From Bacillus cereus G9842 (GTDB lineage: Bacteria; Bacillota; Bacilli; Bacillales; Bacillaceae_G), in NCBI RefSeq assembly GCF_000021305.1, contig NC_011772.1, positions 5,182,001-5,246,000 of the forward strand: 64,000 nucleotides of DNA, read 5' to 3'. This document shows, in pieces, positions 40,917 through 50,800 of this stretch. A program made the position numbers and the translations under genes. Every line of letters starts with the position of its first letter. Position 1 is the stretch's first letter. The notes below the pieces were generated by a model. It was not told the DNA's origin and ran no database searches. It saw nothing but the letters and a program-made list of their open reading frames with translations.

Positions 40917-42668
40917 ATGAATTATAGAAAACTTGCCAGTGCTTTCGTTACATTCGGTCTTCTTTACCCTTTATCAACAGAAGCTATTCATGCTCAAGAA
41001 TTAGACAAAAGTGCAGTCAAAGTTGAAATTGCTCAGCCTGGTTTAACAATCGGGAAATTAACACAACCTCAAAATGATACGAAAGAAAATATTGCTAAAA
41101 AGTATTTAAAAGGTGAGGTAGATGGGGCTAAAGCTCAACAAGAACAAGTCACTACTGAAAAAAATGTAGATTTCCAACCTACAAATAAAGAAACCAAAGA
41201 AAATCAAACCGAAGTTCGCCTTGCACAAACATATAAAAACTATAAAGTATATGGCCAAGATCTCATTGTAAAAGTAGATAAAAATGGAGTGATCACAACT
41301 GTTAGTGGTAAAGTTGTTCAAAATTTAAATCAACAACCTAATCTTACTATAACAAATTTTTTGTCGAAAAATGAAGTGAAATCTAAATTACGCGATATAG
41401 TTCAAATTCCAAGTGATGCGGTTGAGACAGAATTCTCTAGCGAAACCGTTGTTTATAAGAAAAAAGATGGCTATTATACATTCGCAACTGTTATTACATT
41501 TACTTATGAAAACAATGAACAAATTATAAATGGCAATGCTATCGTTGATCTAAAAACTGGTGAAGTACTTTTCCAAGAAAAATTCATTAAAAACAAAGAG
41601 AATAAGACTATAAATCAAGTAACATCACCTAGATTATCCACTGCAAGTGAGCAAGGAACTGGGAAAAATGCACTTCAAGAAAACATCTCTTTCAATATTG
41701 CCAAAGGAACTGATGGGAAATTTTATTTAGCGGATTTATCACGCGGAAATGGTATTTATATTTATAATGCAAACTACGCCGATTCCCTCGGGGGATATAG
41801 TCAAGCTGGTTATCCAGGGACACTAATTTCAAGTAGCACTCCTAATTTTGCAGATAAAGAAGCCGCGGGCGCTATGAAGAACATGAGTGATATTTATGAT
41901 TACTTTAAGAAAGAACATAATCTAAAAAGTTACGATAATAAAGATTCAAAAGTTGTTGCTAGTGTACACGGTTTTGATTCTACTGAAGTTAGTGATGGTA
42001 TAAAAGAAGACTATGTAAATGCGTTTTGGCATCCCGCTTGGAACCAAATGGTATTTGGTGATGGTTTAGACGGCAAACTAACATCAGCTCTTGATGTAAC
42101 AGCTCATGAATTTGGACATGCTGTATTCAGTGGCACGACGAAAAATAAAGTCGTGAGATATCCAAGCGCTGAAACATCTGCACTAAACGAGGGATTAGCG
42201 GATTTCTGGGGTACACAAATCGAATATTACGTAAAGAAAGATAAAGGAAACTGGATTATGGGCGATACATTAGGTGGCCTAACAATTCGTGATATCCCAA
42301 GGGAAATTGGTGACGGCGGTCATAAATTATATACAAATTTAAAAGATTTCTATAATGATGGTAATAATCAAGAATCACACGTGAATTCTGGTATTATCAG
42401 TCACGTATTATATCAATTAGCTGAAGGTAAAACATATAACGGTGTTGCTGTTCAAAAACAAGGCAATGAAAAAGTAAGCAAAGTTGTTATGCGTGCATTG
42501 CAAAATTATGCAACTTCCGCTGAAGACTTTGAATCACTTCAATCTCACATCGTACAAGCTGCAAAAGATTTATATGGCACTGCCGTATCAAATGAATTTG
42601 CAAAGGCATTTGAAGCACATGGTTACAAGTCGTTACAAAAAGTAAATAAGGTAATAGAAGTACAATAA
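40917..42668 (+). CDS. nprB: Secreted neutral protease, M4 thermolysin family
   Basis: Bacillolysin precursor of 583 aa. A signal peptide (1-26, ending IHA-QE) is followed by an FTP/PepSY propeptide (about 30-230) and the M4 catalytic domain. Zinc site: His397-Glu398-x-x-His401 in AHEFGHAVFSG, with Glu425 in NEGLADFWG; the later HVNSGIISH segment carries the substrate-binding His. AGGAGTG ribosome-binding site. A PlcR box lies upstream, as in the known nprB-plcR-papR arrangement. Confidence 0.95.
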   Translation: MNYRKLASAFVTFGLLYPLSTEAIHAQELDKSAVKVEIAQPGLTIGKLTQPQNDTKENIAKKYLKGEVDGAKAQQEQVTTEKNVDFQPTNKETKENQTEVRLAQTYKNYKVYGQDLIVKVDKNGVITTVSGKVVQNLNQQPNLTITNFLSKNEVKSKLRDIVQIPSDAVETEFSSETVVYKKKDGYYTFATVITFTYENNEQIINGNAIVDLKTGEVLFQEKFIKNKENKTINQVTSPRLSTASEQGTGKNALQENISFNIAKGTDGKFYLADLSRGNGIYIYNANYADSLGGYSQAGYPGTLISSSTPNFADKEAAGAMKNMSDIYDYFKKEHNLKSYDNKDSKVVASVHGFDSTEVSDGIKEDYVNAFWHPAWNQMVFGDGLDGKLTSALDVTAHEFGHAVFSGTTKNKVVRYPSAETSALNEGLADFWGTQIEYYVKKDKGNWIMGDTLGGLTIRDIPREIGDGGHKLYTNLKDFYNDGNNQESHVNSGIISHVLYQLAEGKTYNGVAVQKQGNEKVSKVVMRALQNYATSAEDFESLQSHIVQAAKDLYGTAVSNEFAKAFEAHGYKSLQKVNKVIEVQ

Positions 42669-42673
42669 CAAAG

Positions 42674-42710
42674 AAGAAGAAGTTTACTCCTCTTAGGTAA
42701 ACTTCTTCTT
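42674..42710. terminator. Bidirectional terminator between nprB and the response regulator gene
   Basis: AAGAAGAAGTTTAC (42674-42687) and GTAAACTTCTTCTT (42697-42710) pair perfectly between convergent genes; the U-runs are weak on both sides. Confidence 0.75.
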
Positions 42711-43311
42711 ATATCCAACCCTTTTCTTCCGCAATTGTAATTGCCTCAATTCTATTTTTCGCATCGAGCTTCGTTAATACTTCAGAAATATAATTACGTA
42801 CTGTACCCGGTGAAAGATAAAGTGCCTTCGCAATTTCGTTTGCCGTCTTTCCTTCTTTCGCAAGCAACAATACTTCCTTTTCGCGATCTGACAACGGATT
42901 TTGCTCCTGCCATAGACCGAACATTAACTCTTGGGAGACCTCTCGTTTCCCCTTCATTACATTACGAATTGCTGCTGCTAAATCTTCACTTGGGCTATCT
43001 TTTAATAAATAGCCGTGCACGCCAGCTTTCATTGCTCTTTCAAAATATCCTGGCCGTGCAAATGTTGTTAAAATCATAACTTTACATGGTGATTTTTCTT
43101 TCTTTAACGCTTCAGCAACATCTAATCCACTTTGAATTGGCATTTCAATATCCATAATACTGATATCCGGTTTTAACGATTCAATTAATTTTAGCGCCTC
43201 TTCCCCGTTTGCCGCTTGCCCAATTACTTCGATATCATCTTCTAGATCAAGTAAGGCACCTAATGCACCACGAAGCATCCGTTGATCTTCTGCAATAATA
43301 ATTCGAATCAT
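42709..43311 (-). CDS. NarL/LuxR-type response regulator (YvfU-like)
   Basis: A 200-aa regulator with a receiver domain (phospho-acceptor Asp54 in ISIMDIEMPIQ) and a C-terminal LuxR HTH (LSDREKEVLLLAKEGKTANEIA). The start overlaps the kinase stop by 4 bp. It resembles B. subtilis DesR and YvfU; the adjacent ABC genes favour the YvfRSTU arrangement. It probably autoregulates the operon through palindromes at 46.15 kb. Confidence 0.92.
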   Translation of the reverse strand: MIRIIIAEDQRMLRGALGALLDLEDDIEVIGQAANGEEALKLIESLKPDISIMDIEMPIQSGLDVAEALKKEKSPCKVMILTTFARPGYFERAMKAGVHGYLLKDSPSEDLAAAIRNVMKGKREVSQELMFGLWQEQNPLSDREKEVLLLAKEGKTANEIAKALYLSPGTVRNYISEVLTKLDAKNRIEAITIAEEKGWI

Positions 43312-44438
43312 GCCCTCACCTCATCTTTTCCTGTTCTAATAACAACTGGAACTTTTACTGTTAACAACGTCCCTGGATTGATTGTACCTAGTTCAACAAA
43401 TCCATCAATAAGAGCAATTCGTTCTTTCATGCCGCGGATACCATTTCCATCATGATTTTGATCTGTTAAACCAATTCCGTTATCTTCTACTTTCAAAATC
43501 AGCTCACCTTGCGATTCTAATACAGAAACTGCACACCGCTTTGCCTTACTATGTTTTACAACATTTGTAACGGCCTCACGTAAACACATCCCAACAATAT
43601 TTTGTTCAATTGGTGATAACGAGCTCGAGCTTGCTTCTTGCCTCACTTCTAATTCAATATTAGCTACTTGTAAGATTGCCTTTATTTGCTCTAGCTCTTC
43701 TTCTACCGTAATCATACGCATATCAGAAATTAATTCTCTCAGCTGCTTTAAGGCTGTACGAGACGTTTGTGTAATTTCCTTCGCTTCCACACTTGCACGC
43801 TCTGGATTTTTCACAATTAACTTCTCTACAAGCTGGCTTTTCAAAGTAATAAGAGATAACGTATGCCCTAATGTGTCATGAAGATCTCTCGCAATCCGCT
43901 GCCGTTCTTCACGCTTTACTAAGTCTTTAATTTGCTCGTTTGCTTCATTCAGTTGGTTCTTTAACATCTTTTTCTGCTTAAAATTGCGCATACCAAATGG
44001 CGTAAGAAGCATTAAAATAAACATCGGAACGATATTTACTAAACTTGTAGTTGTTAGTTGATTCATATTTACAAATAAAAATGCTCCAAGCATTATAACT
44101 AACGAACATAACAGCACTCGAAATACTTTCTTATTTGGCGCAAATCCCATCGCACTTGCTGTGAAAAAGCCAAAAAATATCATAAAAGGATTATAAAATA
44201 AAGCAAATAAAAAGATGAGTACCATTTGAATACAAGCCCAAAAAACAAACGTTCTCTGAACAAAATAAAGCTGACGGTATGTGACGATAAAAATTATCAA
44301 CATACCGCTTCCTATTACAAGCTTCCATCCTGATGCCTGCGCTAAGTGATAAATTGGAAATAATAGATAAACAAACCACATATACGGAAAGAACCCCATA
44401 TGTTTCGGAAAAACCTCAATCCTCTTTTTCTCTATCAT
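43308..44438 (-). CDS. HisKA_3 sensor histidine kinase (YvfT-like)
   Basis: A 376-aa kinase with five membrane helices in the first 150 residues, then a dimerisation domain with phospho-acceptor His187 in RIARDLHDTLGHTL and an ATPase domain (VEDNGIGL, GNGIRGMKERI). Domain plan and short extracytoplasmic loops match DesK/YvfT. It lies directly against the permease gene (no gap) and overlaps the regulator gene by 4 bp. Signal unknown; membrane state or the exported substrate are candidates. Confidence 0.92.
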   Translation of the reverse strand: MIEKKRIEVFPKHMGFFPYMWFVYLLFPIYHLAQASGWKLVIGSGMLIIFIVTYRQLYFVQRTFVFWACIQMVLIFLFALFYNPFMIFFGFFTASAMGFAPNKKVFRVLLCSLVIMLGAFLFVNMNQLTTTSLVNIVPMFILMLLTPFGMRNFKQKKMLKNQLNEANEQIKDLVKREERQRIARDLHDTLGHTLSLITLKSQLVEKLIVKNPERASVEAKEITQTSRTALKQLRELISDMRMITVEEELEQIKAILQVANIELEVRQEASSSSLSPIEQNIVGMCLREAVTNVVKHSKAKRCAVSVLESQGELILKVEDNGIGLTDQNHDGNGIRGMKERIALIDGFVELGTINPGTLLTVKVPVVIRTGKDEVRA

Positions 44439-45173
44439 TTATACCGCTTCCTGTCTTTTTCTTATATATATTGATACTACAACAAATATAAGGAAATAAC
44501 CTCCTAATACCGCGATATTTTCCCATCCAATTGATTTTCCAGCTACAATATCCCACGCACCACTTCCGAAATGGTATGTCGGTGTCCACTCACCAATCGT
44601 TCTTAATATTTTGGGGAATACTTCAATCGGCATCCATAACCCGCCAACTATAGCTAAACTCATATTTAAAATATTTGCTAAGCCAGCAGCTGCGTCCGCC
44701 TTCTTAATGGAACCTATTACTGTTCCTAATGCTAAAAATGGTGTTACCCCTAACAATAACCATAGCCCCGCACCAATCCATTGCCCTACCGTTAACTCAA
44801 CATGATTAATTAGTATCCCTGCAATAAAGATAACTAATATTGAAAAAGCATTTACTACTGTTTGAGCGATAATTTTTGCTGTTAAATATGCTCCCTCTGG
44901 AAGCGGTGTAATTTTTAGAAGATGTGTCCACCCTTGCCCTCTTTCCTGAGAAAGTCTCACACCGAAACTAAAGAGTGCAGTCCCTACAATGCTGAAAGTT
45001 GCCATCGAAATTAAATAGTGTGCCTTCCACGCATCTCCGTTTTGTGGTACTTGAACAACATTTGTAAAAATGTAGTAAAACATAACAGGCATTAATAATG
45101 AGAAAAAAATAAATAATTTATTGCGGAATGTACGTAAAATTTCTATTTTGCATTGCATCCATAACGCTCTCAT
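44439..45173 (-). CDS. ABC-2 type transporter permease (YvfS-like)
   Basis: A 244-aa six-helix permease of the ABC-2 type. The segment LRTFRNKLFIFFSLLMPVMFY at the N terminus and GLWMPIEVFPKILRTIGEWTPTYHF near the C terminus are typical of drug, lipid or peptide exporters. It overlaps the ATPase gene by 4 bp, forming a one-ATPase/one-permease exporter with it. Substrate unknown. Confidence 0.9.
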   Translation of the reverse strand: MRALWMQCKIEILRTFRNKLFIFFSLLMPVMFYYIFTNVVQVPQNGDAWKAHYLISMATFSIVGTALFSFGVRLSQERGQGWTHLLKITPLPEGAYLTAKIIAQTVVNAFSILVIFIAGILINHVELTVGQWIGAGLWLLLGVTPFLALGTVIGSIKKADAAAGLANILNMSLAIVGGLWMPIEVFPKILRTIGEWTPTYHFGSGAWDIVAGKSIGWENIAVLGGYFLIFVVVSIYIRKRQEAV

Positions 45174-46072
45174 GCGATTTCCCCCTTCTGATTTGCGACA
45201 AACTGTTCAAATGCCTCATCAAGGCTTCCACGTTCAACTGAAACATCTGTTACAGGTAAACTCCTTTGATAAATGGCTTTTAAAGTTGCATCCGTATCCT
45301 CCGTTGTTAAAATGAAGCGTCCTTCGTTTGACTTTACTTCTGTTACATTTGGTAATTCCTTTAGTAATTTTGTAGGAATGCTTTCCTTCGAATAAAATGT
45401 GATTGTTTTTCTCGAAATCGTTGCTTTCATTTCGTCTGGTGTACCATCTGCGATAATCTTTCCGTTCGCAAATAATAAGATACGATTTGCTAAAGCATCT
45501 GCTTCTTCTAAATAATGCGTCGTTAAAATAATCGTTTTCCCTTCACTTGCTAACTTTCGAATCGTTTCCCAAAACGTTCTTCGAGACGTAATATCCATTC
45601 CGACTGTCGGCTCATCTAAAAATAACAAATCCGGATTTCCCGCAAGTGCAAGCGCAAAGTTTAACCTTCTTTTTTGCCCACCTGATAATTTCTCACATCT
45701 TTGCTTTCGCTCTGATTCTAAATTTGATAACTGCAGTAACGTTTCTTTCGCTACAGGATTCTTATAATAACTGCGGAATAGCTCTATTGCCTCTTCCACT
45801 GTAATGCTATCAATCACACTTACTTCTTGTAACATTGCCCCAAGATTATTACGAACGCCTCTCTGCTTTGGACTCTTTCCAAATATAGAAACCGTACCTT
45901 CTGTAGGATCTTTTAATCCAAGCATCATCGAAATTATCGTCGTCTTCCCCGCACCATTTGGTCCAAGTAATGCTACTATTTCTCCTTTATCCACGTGAAA
46001 TGAAACGTTATTTACTGCGTTTTTATGTTTAAATGTTTTAGAAACACCATTTACTTCAATAATCTTTTCCAT
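45170..46072 (-). CDS. ABC transporter ATP-binding protein (YvfR-like)
   Basis: A 300-aa ATPase. Walker A LGPNGAGKTT (about 36-45), signature LSGGQKRRL, Walker B LLFLDEPTVGMD, and H-loop TTHYLEEAD. A C-terminal extension of about 85 residues after the ATPase core is typical of the DrrA-like group. First gene of the exporter/two-component operon. Confidence 0.93.
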   Translation of the reverse strand: MEKIIEVNGVSKTFKHKNAVNNVSFHVDKGEIVALLGPNGAGKTTIISMMLGLKDPTEGTVSIFGKSPKQRGVRNNLGAMLQEVSVIDSITVEEAIELFRSYYKNPVAKETLLQLSNLESERKQRCEKLSGGQKRRLNFALALAGNPDLLFLDEPTVGMDITSRRTFWETIRKLASEGKTIILTTHYLEEADALANRILLFANGKIIADGTPDEMKATISRKTITFYSKESIPTKLLKELPNVTEVKSNEGRFILTTEDTDATLKAIYQRSLPVTDVSVERGSLDEAFEQFVANQKGEIA

Positions 46073-46140
46073 CTCTCCACCCCCACTGTTTCTTATATTT
46101 ACATTGTATTACCTGGAAAACTTAGGAAACAGTATGATAC

Positions 46141-46170
46141 GTCATGACATCGATATGACAATTGTCATAT
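46141..46170 (-). promoter_or_regulatory. Palindromic operator cluster upstream of the ABC/two-component operon
   Basis: GTCATGAC (46141-46148) and the perfect 18-bp palindrome ATATGACAATTGTCATAT (46153-46170) sit 70-100 bp before the ATPase start. A -10-like TACAAT with a poor -35 follows. This fits an activator site, possibly for the adjacent response regulator. The map gene is divergent, so either side could be controlled. Confidence 0.5.
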
Positions 46171-46277
46171 ATTCCTTGTGAGAGGAATCAGCCCGCATAC
46201 CGCAAGCAAGTAGCAGGACGAAAATAAACATGATACAATCGGATAAGATATATATTCGAGGAAGGACAGTGGTTTTC

Positions 46278-47024
46278 ATGATTATTCGTAATGAACAAGA
46301 TTTAGAAGGCTTACGAAAAATCGGCCGCATCGTTGCGCTTGCACGTGAAGAAATGAAAAAACAAGCGAAGCCAGGTATGACAACGAAAGAGCTTGATTTG
46401 ATCGGTAAAAAAGTATTAGATGAGCATGGTGCTATTTCTGCACCTGAAAAAGAATATGATTTTCCAGGTGTAACTTGCATTAGTGTAAATGAAGAAGTTG
46501 CTCATGGTATTCCAGGAGATCGTGTATTAAAAGAAGGCGATTTAGTAAACGTCGATGTATCTGCTGCACTTGATGGCTATTATGCTGATACAGGTATTTC
46601 ATTTGTACTTGGAGAAGACGAGGCAAAAGAAAAGCTTTGCCAAGCAGCGGTTGATGCATTTTGGGCAGCAATGAAAAAGGTTAAAGCTGGCTCAAAACAA
46701 AATCAAATTGGTCGTGCTGTTTCAAACTTCGCACATAAAAGTGGATACAATGTTATTCAAAACTTAACTGGTCACGGCATTGGTCTTAGCTTACATGAAG
46801 CACCAAATCACATTTTAAGCTACTATGATCCAATGGATAACACGCTTCTAAAAGACGGTCTTGTTATCGCTGTAGAACCGTTCATATCTATGAAAGCTGA
46901 TCATATTATTGAGCGTGGTGACGACGGTTGGACATTCATTACACCTGATAAAAGTCTTGTTGCACAATGTGAACATACCGTTGTCGTAACACGCGGCGAA
47001 CCAATAATCTTAACAGAAATCTAA
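46278..47024 (+). CDS. map: Type I methionine aminopeptidase
   Basis: Removes N-terminal methionine. I use the ATG at 46278 (MIIRNEQDLEGLRKIG), giving 248 aa. Metal ligands Asp-Asp-His-Glu-Glu are in VNVDVSAALDGYYADTGISF, NLTGHGIGLSLHEAPN, IAVEPFIS and AQCEHTVVVT. Monocistronic with its own terminator; it is an additional paralogue, not the ribosomal-operon map. A 16-codon longer start is possible but less well supported. Confidence 0.92.
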   Translation: MIIRNEQDLEGLRKIGRIVALAREEMKKQAKPGMTTKELDLIGKKVLDEHGAISAPEKEYDFPGVTCISVNEEVAHGIPGDRVLKEGDLVNVDVSAALDGYYADTGISFVLGEDEAKEKLCQAAVDAFWAAMKKVKAGSKQNQIGRAVSNFAHKSGYNVIQNLTGHGIGLSLHEAPNHILSYYDPMDNTLLKDGLVIAVEPFISMKADHIIERGDDGWTFITPDKSLVAQCEHTVVVTRGEPIILTEI

Positions 47025-47027
47025 TAT

Positions 47028-47078
47028 AAAAAAACGGCTGTTTTGTAGATTTATTCCACATAAAACAGCCGTTTTTTA
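47028..47078 (+). terminator. Terminator of map
   Basis: AAAACGGCTGTTTT and AAAACAGCCGTTTT pair with a 17-nt loop, followed by TTTTTT. Confidence 0.9.
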
Positions 47079-47104
47079 ATTTTGGGAAAATATGTGAACT
47101 ATTG

Positions 47105-47133
47105 TTGAACTCTTTATCATTTAAGTATATAAT
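47105..47133 (+). promoter_or_regulatory. Promoter at the head of the adhesin leader
   Basis: TTGAAC (47105-47110), 17-bp spacer and TATAAT (47128-47133): near-consensus sigma-A promoter 670 bp before the adhesin start codon. Transcription should begin near 47140. Confidence 0.75.
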
Positions 47134-47139
47134 CTTTAG

Positions 47140-47208
47140 CGGAGGTTACTTAAGCTTATCTTTACTAAAAAGATATTGTAGCTAAGGAGGAAAACACCTT
47201 CTTTTTTA
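47140..47208 (+). ncRNA. Attenuator-like leader RNA or small RNA
   Basis: The first 70 nt of the predicted transcript fold into two alternatives. One is a hairpin CUUA(A)GCU-UAUCUUU / AAAGAUA-UUGU-AGCUAAG (about 47150-47187). The other is a terminator AAGGAGG-AAAACA-CCUUCUU (47184-47203) followed by a U-run. The two share bases 47184-47187, so they compete. No start codon lies inside. No known riboswitch motif recognised. Confidence 0.45.
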
Positions 47209-47548
47209 TTGTTTAAACAGTCTCAAAAATGACCGTAGTAACGGGTTAGTCGAATATTCTGTAATCCTTATATCCCTCTAACAATGTAAGAAACTATCGT
47301 CTTTCAACTTCGGTCCACTAATCGTACAACTCTCTTTAGACAAAATAGATGGCTATTTTCAAAGTACATATTGTCTTCATTCTGACCAAAAACAACCCTA
47401 TCTAGATTTTTATTTCCACATAACTTTAAGGCAAAAATAAGCCTTCACAAGGGGATACACTACCTTGGTTAGTATGTATCGTAAAACTTACCTTTATAAC
47501 CATTCTTTTTTACTAGATATACATGAAAACTATCTCACATATAAAGGT

Positions 47549-47579
47549 CTGATATCATTCTTTATATCAGTATTTTTTT
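47549..47579 (+). terminator. Second intrinsic terminator in the adhesin leader
   Basis: CTGATAT (47549-47555) and ATATCAG (47564-47570) pair with an 8-nt loop, followed by TATTTTTTT. The interval between 47209 and 47548 shows no convincing gene on either strand. A further hairpin, CATTTGTTCAT/ATGGACAAATG (47747-47784), lies just before the adhesin ribosome-binding site. Confidence 0.7.
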
Positions 47580-47803
47580 CGACATTTTTTGTCGAATTGT
47601 GTATATTTCCAAATAACTGTGTAAATATACATTTTGTTTTACGTTAAATAATATTACTTTGAACATAATCCAGTTTGTCTGAGAACGCGTATAGAAACGG
47701 AGGGATAGCAAAAACAAATAGCTTATAACAAATACTTTTAATATTCCATTTGTTCATGTGGAATAAGTCCCCAATGGACAAATGAATGTTCAGAGGAGGA
47801 AAA

Positions 47804-50800
47804 ATGAAAAAACTTTTCAATGTATGTTTAATTGTATTCGTACTATTTTCGCAGCTTGCTAGTTTTCCATACAATCAAGTAAAAGCGGAAACGTTAACAG
47901 GAGATTCCTTATTTGACACTGTTGAAATGAAAGATGCAACGAATCATATTATTGACGAAGCAAAAAATCCTAACAACTTAATAAAGATAGGATCAACCAT
48001 TCAAGTAGAATACGCTTGGTCAATAAAGGATCAACAAGTTGCACATGCAAATGATACAGCAGTAGTTCAAATACCACTTGCATTAAAAGTATCTAAAGAT
48101 TTGCAAGGGGATTTAGTAACAGATCAAAAAAATATTGGTCAATATTTTATAACAGCTAAAGATAATAAATTAAAATTAATATTTAATGATCAAGTAGAAA
48201 ATTTGAAAGACGCTAAAGGAAAAATTAAAGTTGATACCGTGTTTAACTCAACTTTAAAAACTGGAGAAAAATCAGTTCAAATCGCTTTTCCTTTAGGAAC
48301 AATCGTTCAACCTATATCAGTTCCTGTTCAGGTAGAAGACTCTAAAGAAGATGGCACCAAACAGGATACTAATAAACAAGTGCAAGATCCAGTAGCTAAA
48401 CCTGTTACTGACAATCCGGAACAAAACCCAGCAACTAAACCTGTTACCGATAATCCGGAACAGAACCCAGCAACTAAACCTGTTACCGATAATCTGGAAC
48501 AAAACCCAGCAACTAAACCTGTTACCGATAATCCGGAACAAAACCCAGCAGCTAAAATTGCTACTGGCAATCCAGAACATAAGCTAGCAAGCAGCCCTGT
48601 TGAGAATACAAATTCAGGTCCAAAGCAAATAACAACAAACATTTTAACCGGTGTAAAGTTGACGGATAAAGACGGAAAACCATTTACAGAGGATAACCGT
48701 CCAAGCACAGATTCCCCTGCCAATATTGAGTTTACATGGGAGCTTTTAAAATCAATGAATGTGAAAAGCGGAGATTACTATATTTTTGATCTTCCTAAAC
48801 ATTTTAAGATTTACAATACAATTAACAGTCCTTTATATGATAGTGAAAACAATCAAATTGGTAATTTTACTGTTACAAAAGACGGAAAAGTCACGATGAC
48901 ATTCAACGATTATGTTGAAGAGCATCCAGATGTTGCTGGTAACCTACAATTAAAGACAGAATTTAATAAAGCTGAAATTAAAGGTACAACAACACAAGAA
49001 ATTCCTTTCCCAATTAAAGATAAGGATGTTTCTATTACAGTTGACTTTAAGCCTAATGTGCAAACAGCTACGAATAAAAAAGGGGTACCTGATAGACCAA
49101 TTAATACAAATGAAATTAATTGGAAAGTAGAGATGAACAAAACGAAAGAAACCCTTAAAAATGCTGTTTTTAAAGATAACATCCCACAGGGTACAAGCTT
49201 AAATAAAGATTCTATTAAAGTTTATTATTTAGAAGTTGATGTTAATGGAAATGTAATGCGTGGTGCAGAAGCTGAGCCAACAGATTACAATATTATTTCA
49301 TCAGATGGCTCAAAATTGGAGATTGCTTTTAAAGATTCTATCAATAAAGCATATCAAATCGAATATGCCACAAAAATTACTGATGAAAATATTAAAAGTT
49401 TTCGAAATAACGTTACGATAACGAGTGATAATCAAAAGCAACAAAACGCAAGCTCTACTGTAACGGTTTCTCGTGGTACACACTTAAATAAAACAAGTAA
49501 ATATGATCCAAAGACGCAAACAATTGAGTGGACAATTACTTACAATGGTGATCAAAGAGAGATCAAAAAAGCAGACGCGATTTTAAAAGATATTTTTGAC
49601 GATACACACGAACTAGATGCAAATTCTATTGTTGTGAAAAACGCTTCATATAATGAAAAGGGAACGCTTGTAACAGGTGACACTGTGAATAATTACACTG
49701 TAAATAACAAGAAGAATGGATTCGATTTACAGTTTAACGATGATATTAATAGTGCTTATGTGATTACCTATAAAACCAAGCCAACTAATAAAGTTATAGA
49801 AGATGGAAAAGTAAAAAATAAAGTTACAGCTGATAATGATTCAAGTAAAGAAAATGAAGCTAGCTTCAAGCAGCAAAATATTATTAAATCTAATAATAAA
49901 GCTGAAACAAATTATAAAGACAAAACAACAACTTGGACAATTATAGTAAATAATAACAACTATCCATTAAACAACGCGATCATTACGGACACCTTTGATC
50001 ATGGTGGATTACAATTAAAAGATAAAAAACTAGAAATTAAAGATGGAAATTATACCCTTCAAGCTGGGACTGACTATGTTTTAGATGCAACAGATAAAGG
50101 CTTCAAAATTACTCTTATAGGTACATATCAGTCTAATATGACAAAGACATTAGTTGTAAAATATACGACAGACTTTGATTATACAAAGCTAGAAAGTGGT
50201 AAAACTTCATTTAAAAATACAGGTAACCTATCTTGGATAGATACGGATTCTAAGCCACAATCAAATAAAGTTGAAGCTAATTTCGATCCTGATACTTTCA
50301 CAAAGGCAAATGGTTATAAGTACGGTTCTTATAACGCCCAAACGAAGGAAATTACTTGGATAATAGGCTTTAACTATAATAATGTTGAGATTAAAGATCC
50401 TTCTGTTATAGACGTAATACAAGATAAACAAAAATTAGTTCCTGGATCCATTGAAGTACGCGATATGATTTTAAATGGAAATCCTGATAATGCACAACCT
50501 GGTAATGCTGTACCAACTGAGAAATATGAACTTGAAGAACCTACAGAGAAAAATAAAAACACCCTAAAGGTTCATTTCAAACAATCAATTAATTCACCTT
50601 ACTATATTATCTTTAAAACAAGCCTTGATGGTGAACTTATCCAAGGCACTTACAAAAACGAGGCAGATTTAAAAGATGGCTCTAAAATTGTTAACACCCT
50701 TACAGGTGACACTCAAGTAAATAAAGGTGGCAGCTTCGTTACTAAAAAAGCTGTGCAAGACGACAACTATATTAATTGGAGTATCGCAATTAACGAAAGC

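Noticed and set aside
47210..47460. Possible transposase remnant on the minus strand
   Set aside because: One frame gives a stretch resembling a degenerate protein tail, but stops interrupt it and I could not match it to a family.
47465..47647. 60-aa plus-strand ORF in the adhesin leader
   Set aside because: No ribosome-binding site, runs through an intrinsic terminator, and the composition is that of AT-rich non-coding DNA.
47140..47803. c-di-GMP (GEMM) riboswitch before the adhesin
   Set aside because: I looked for the GACGCAAAG and GGGCAAACC core elements and did not find them; only generic hairpins are visible. An Infernal search would be decisive.
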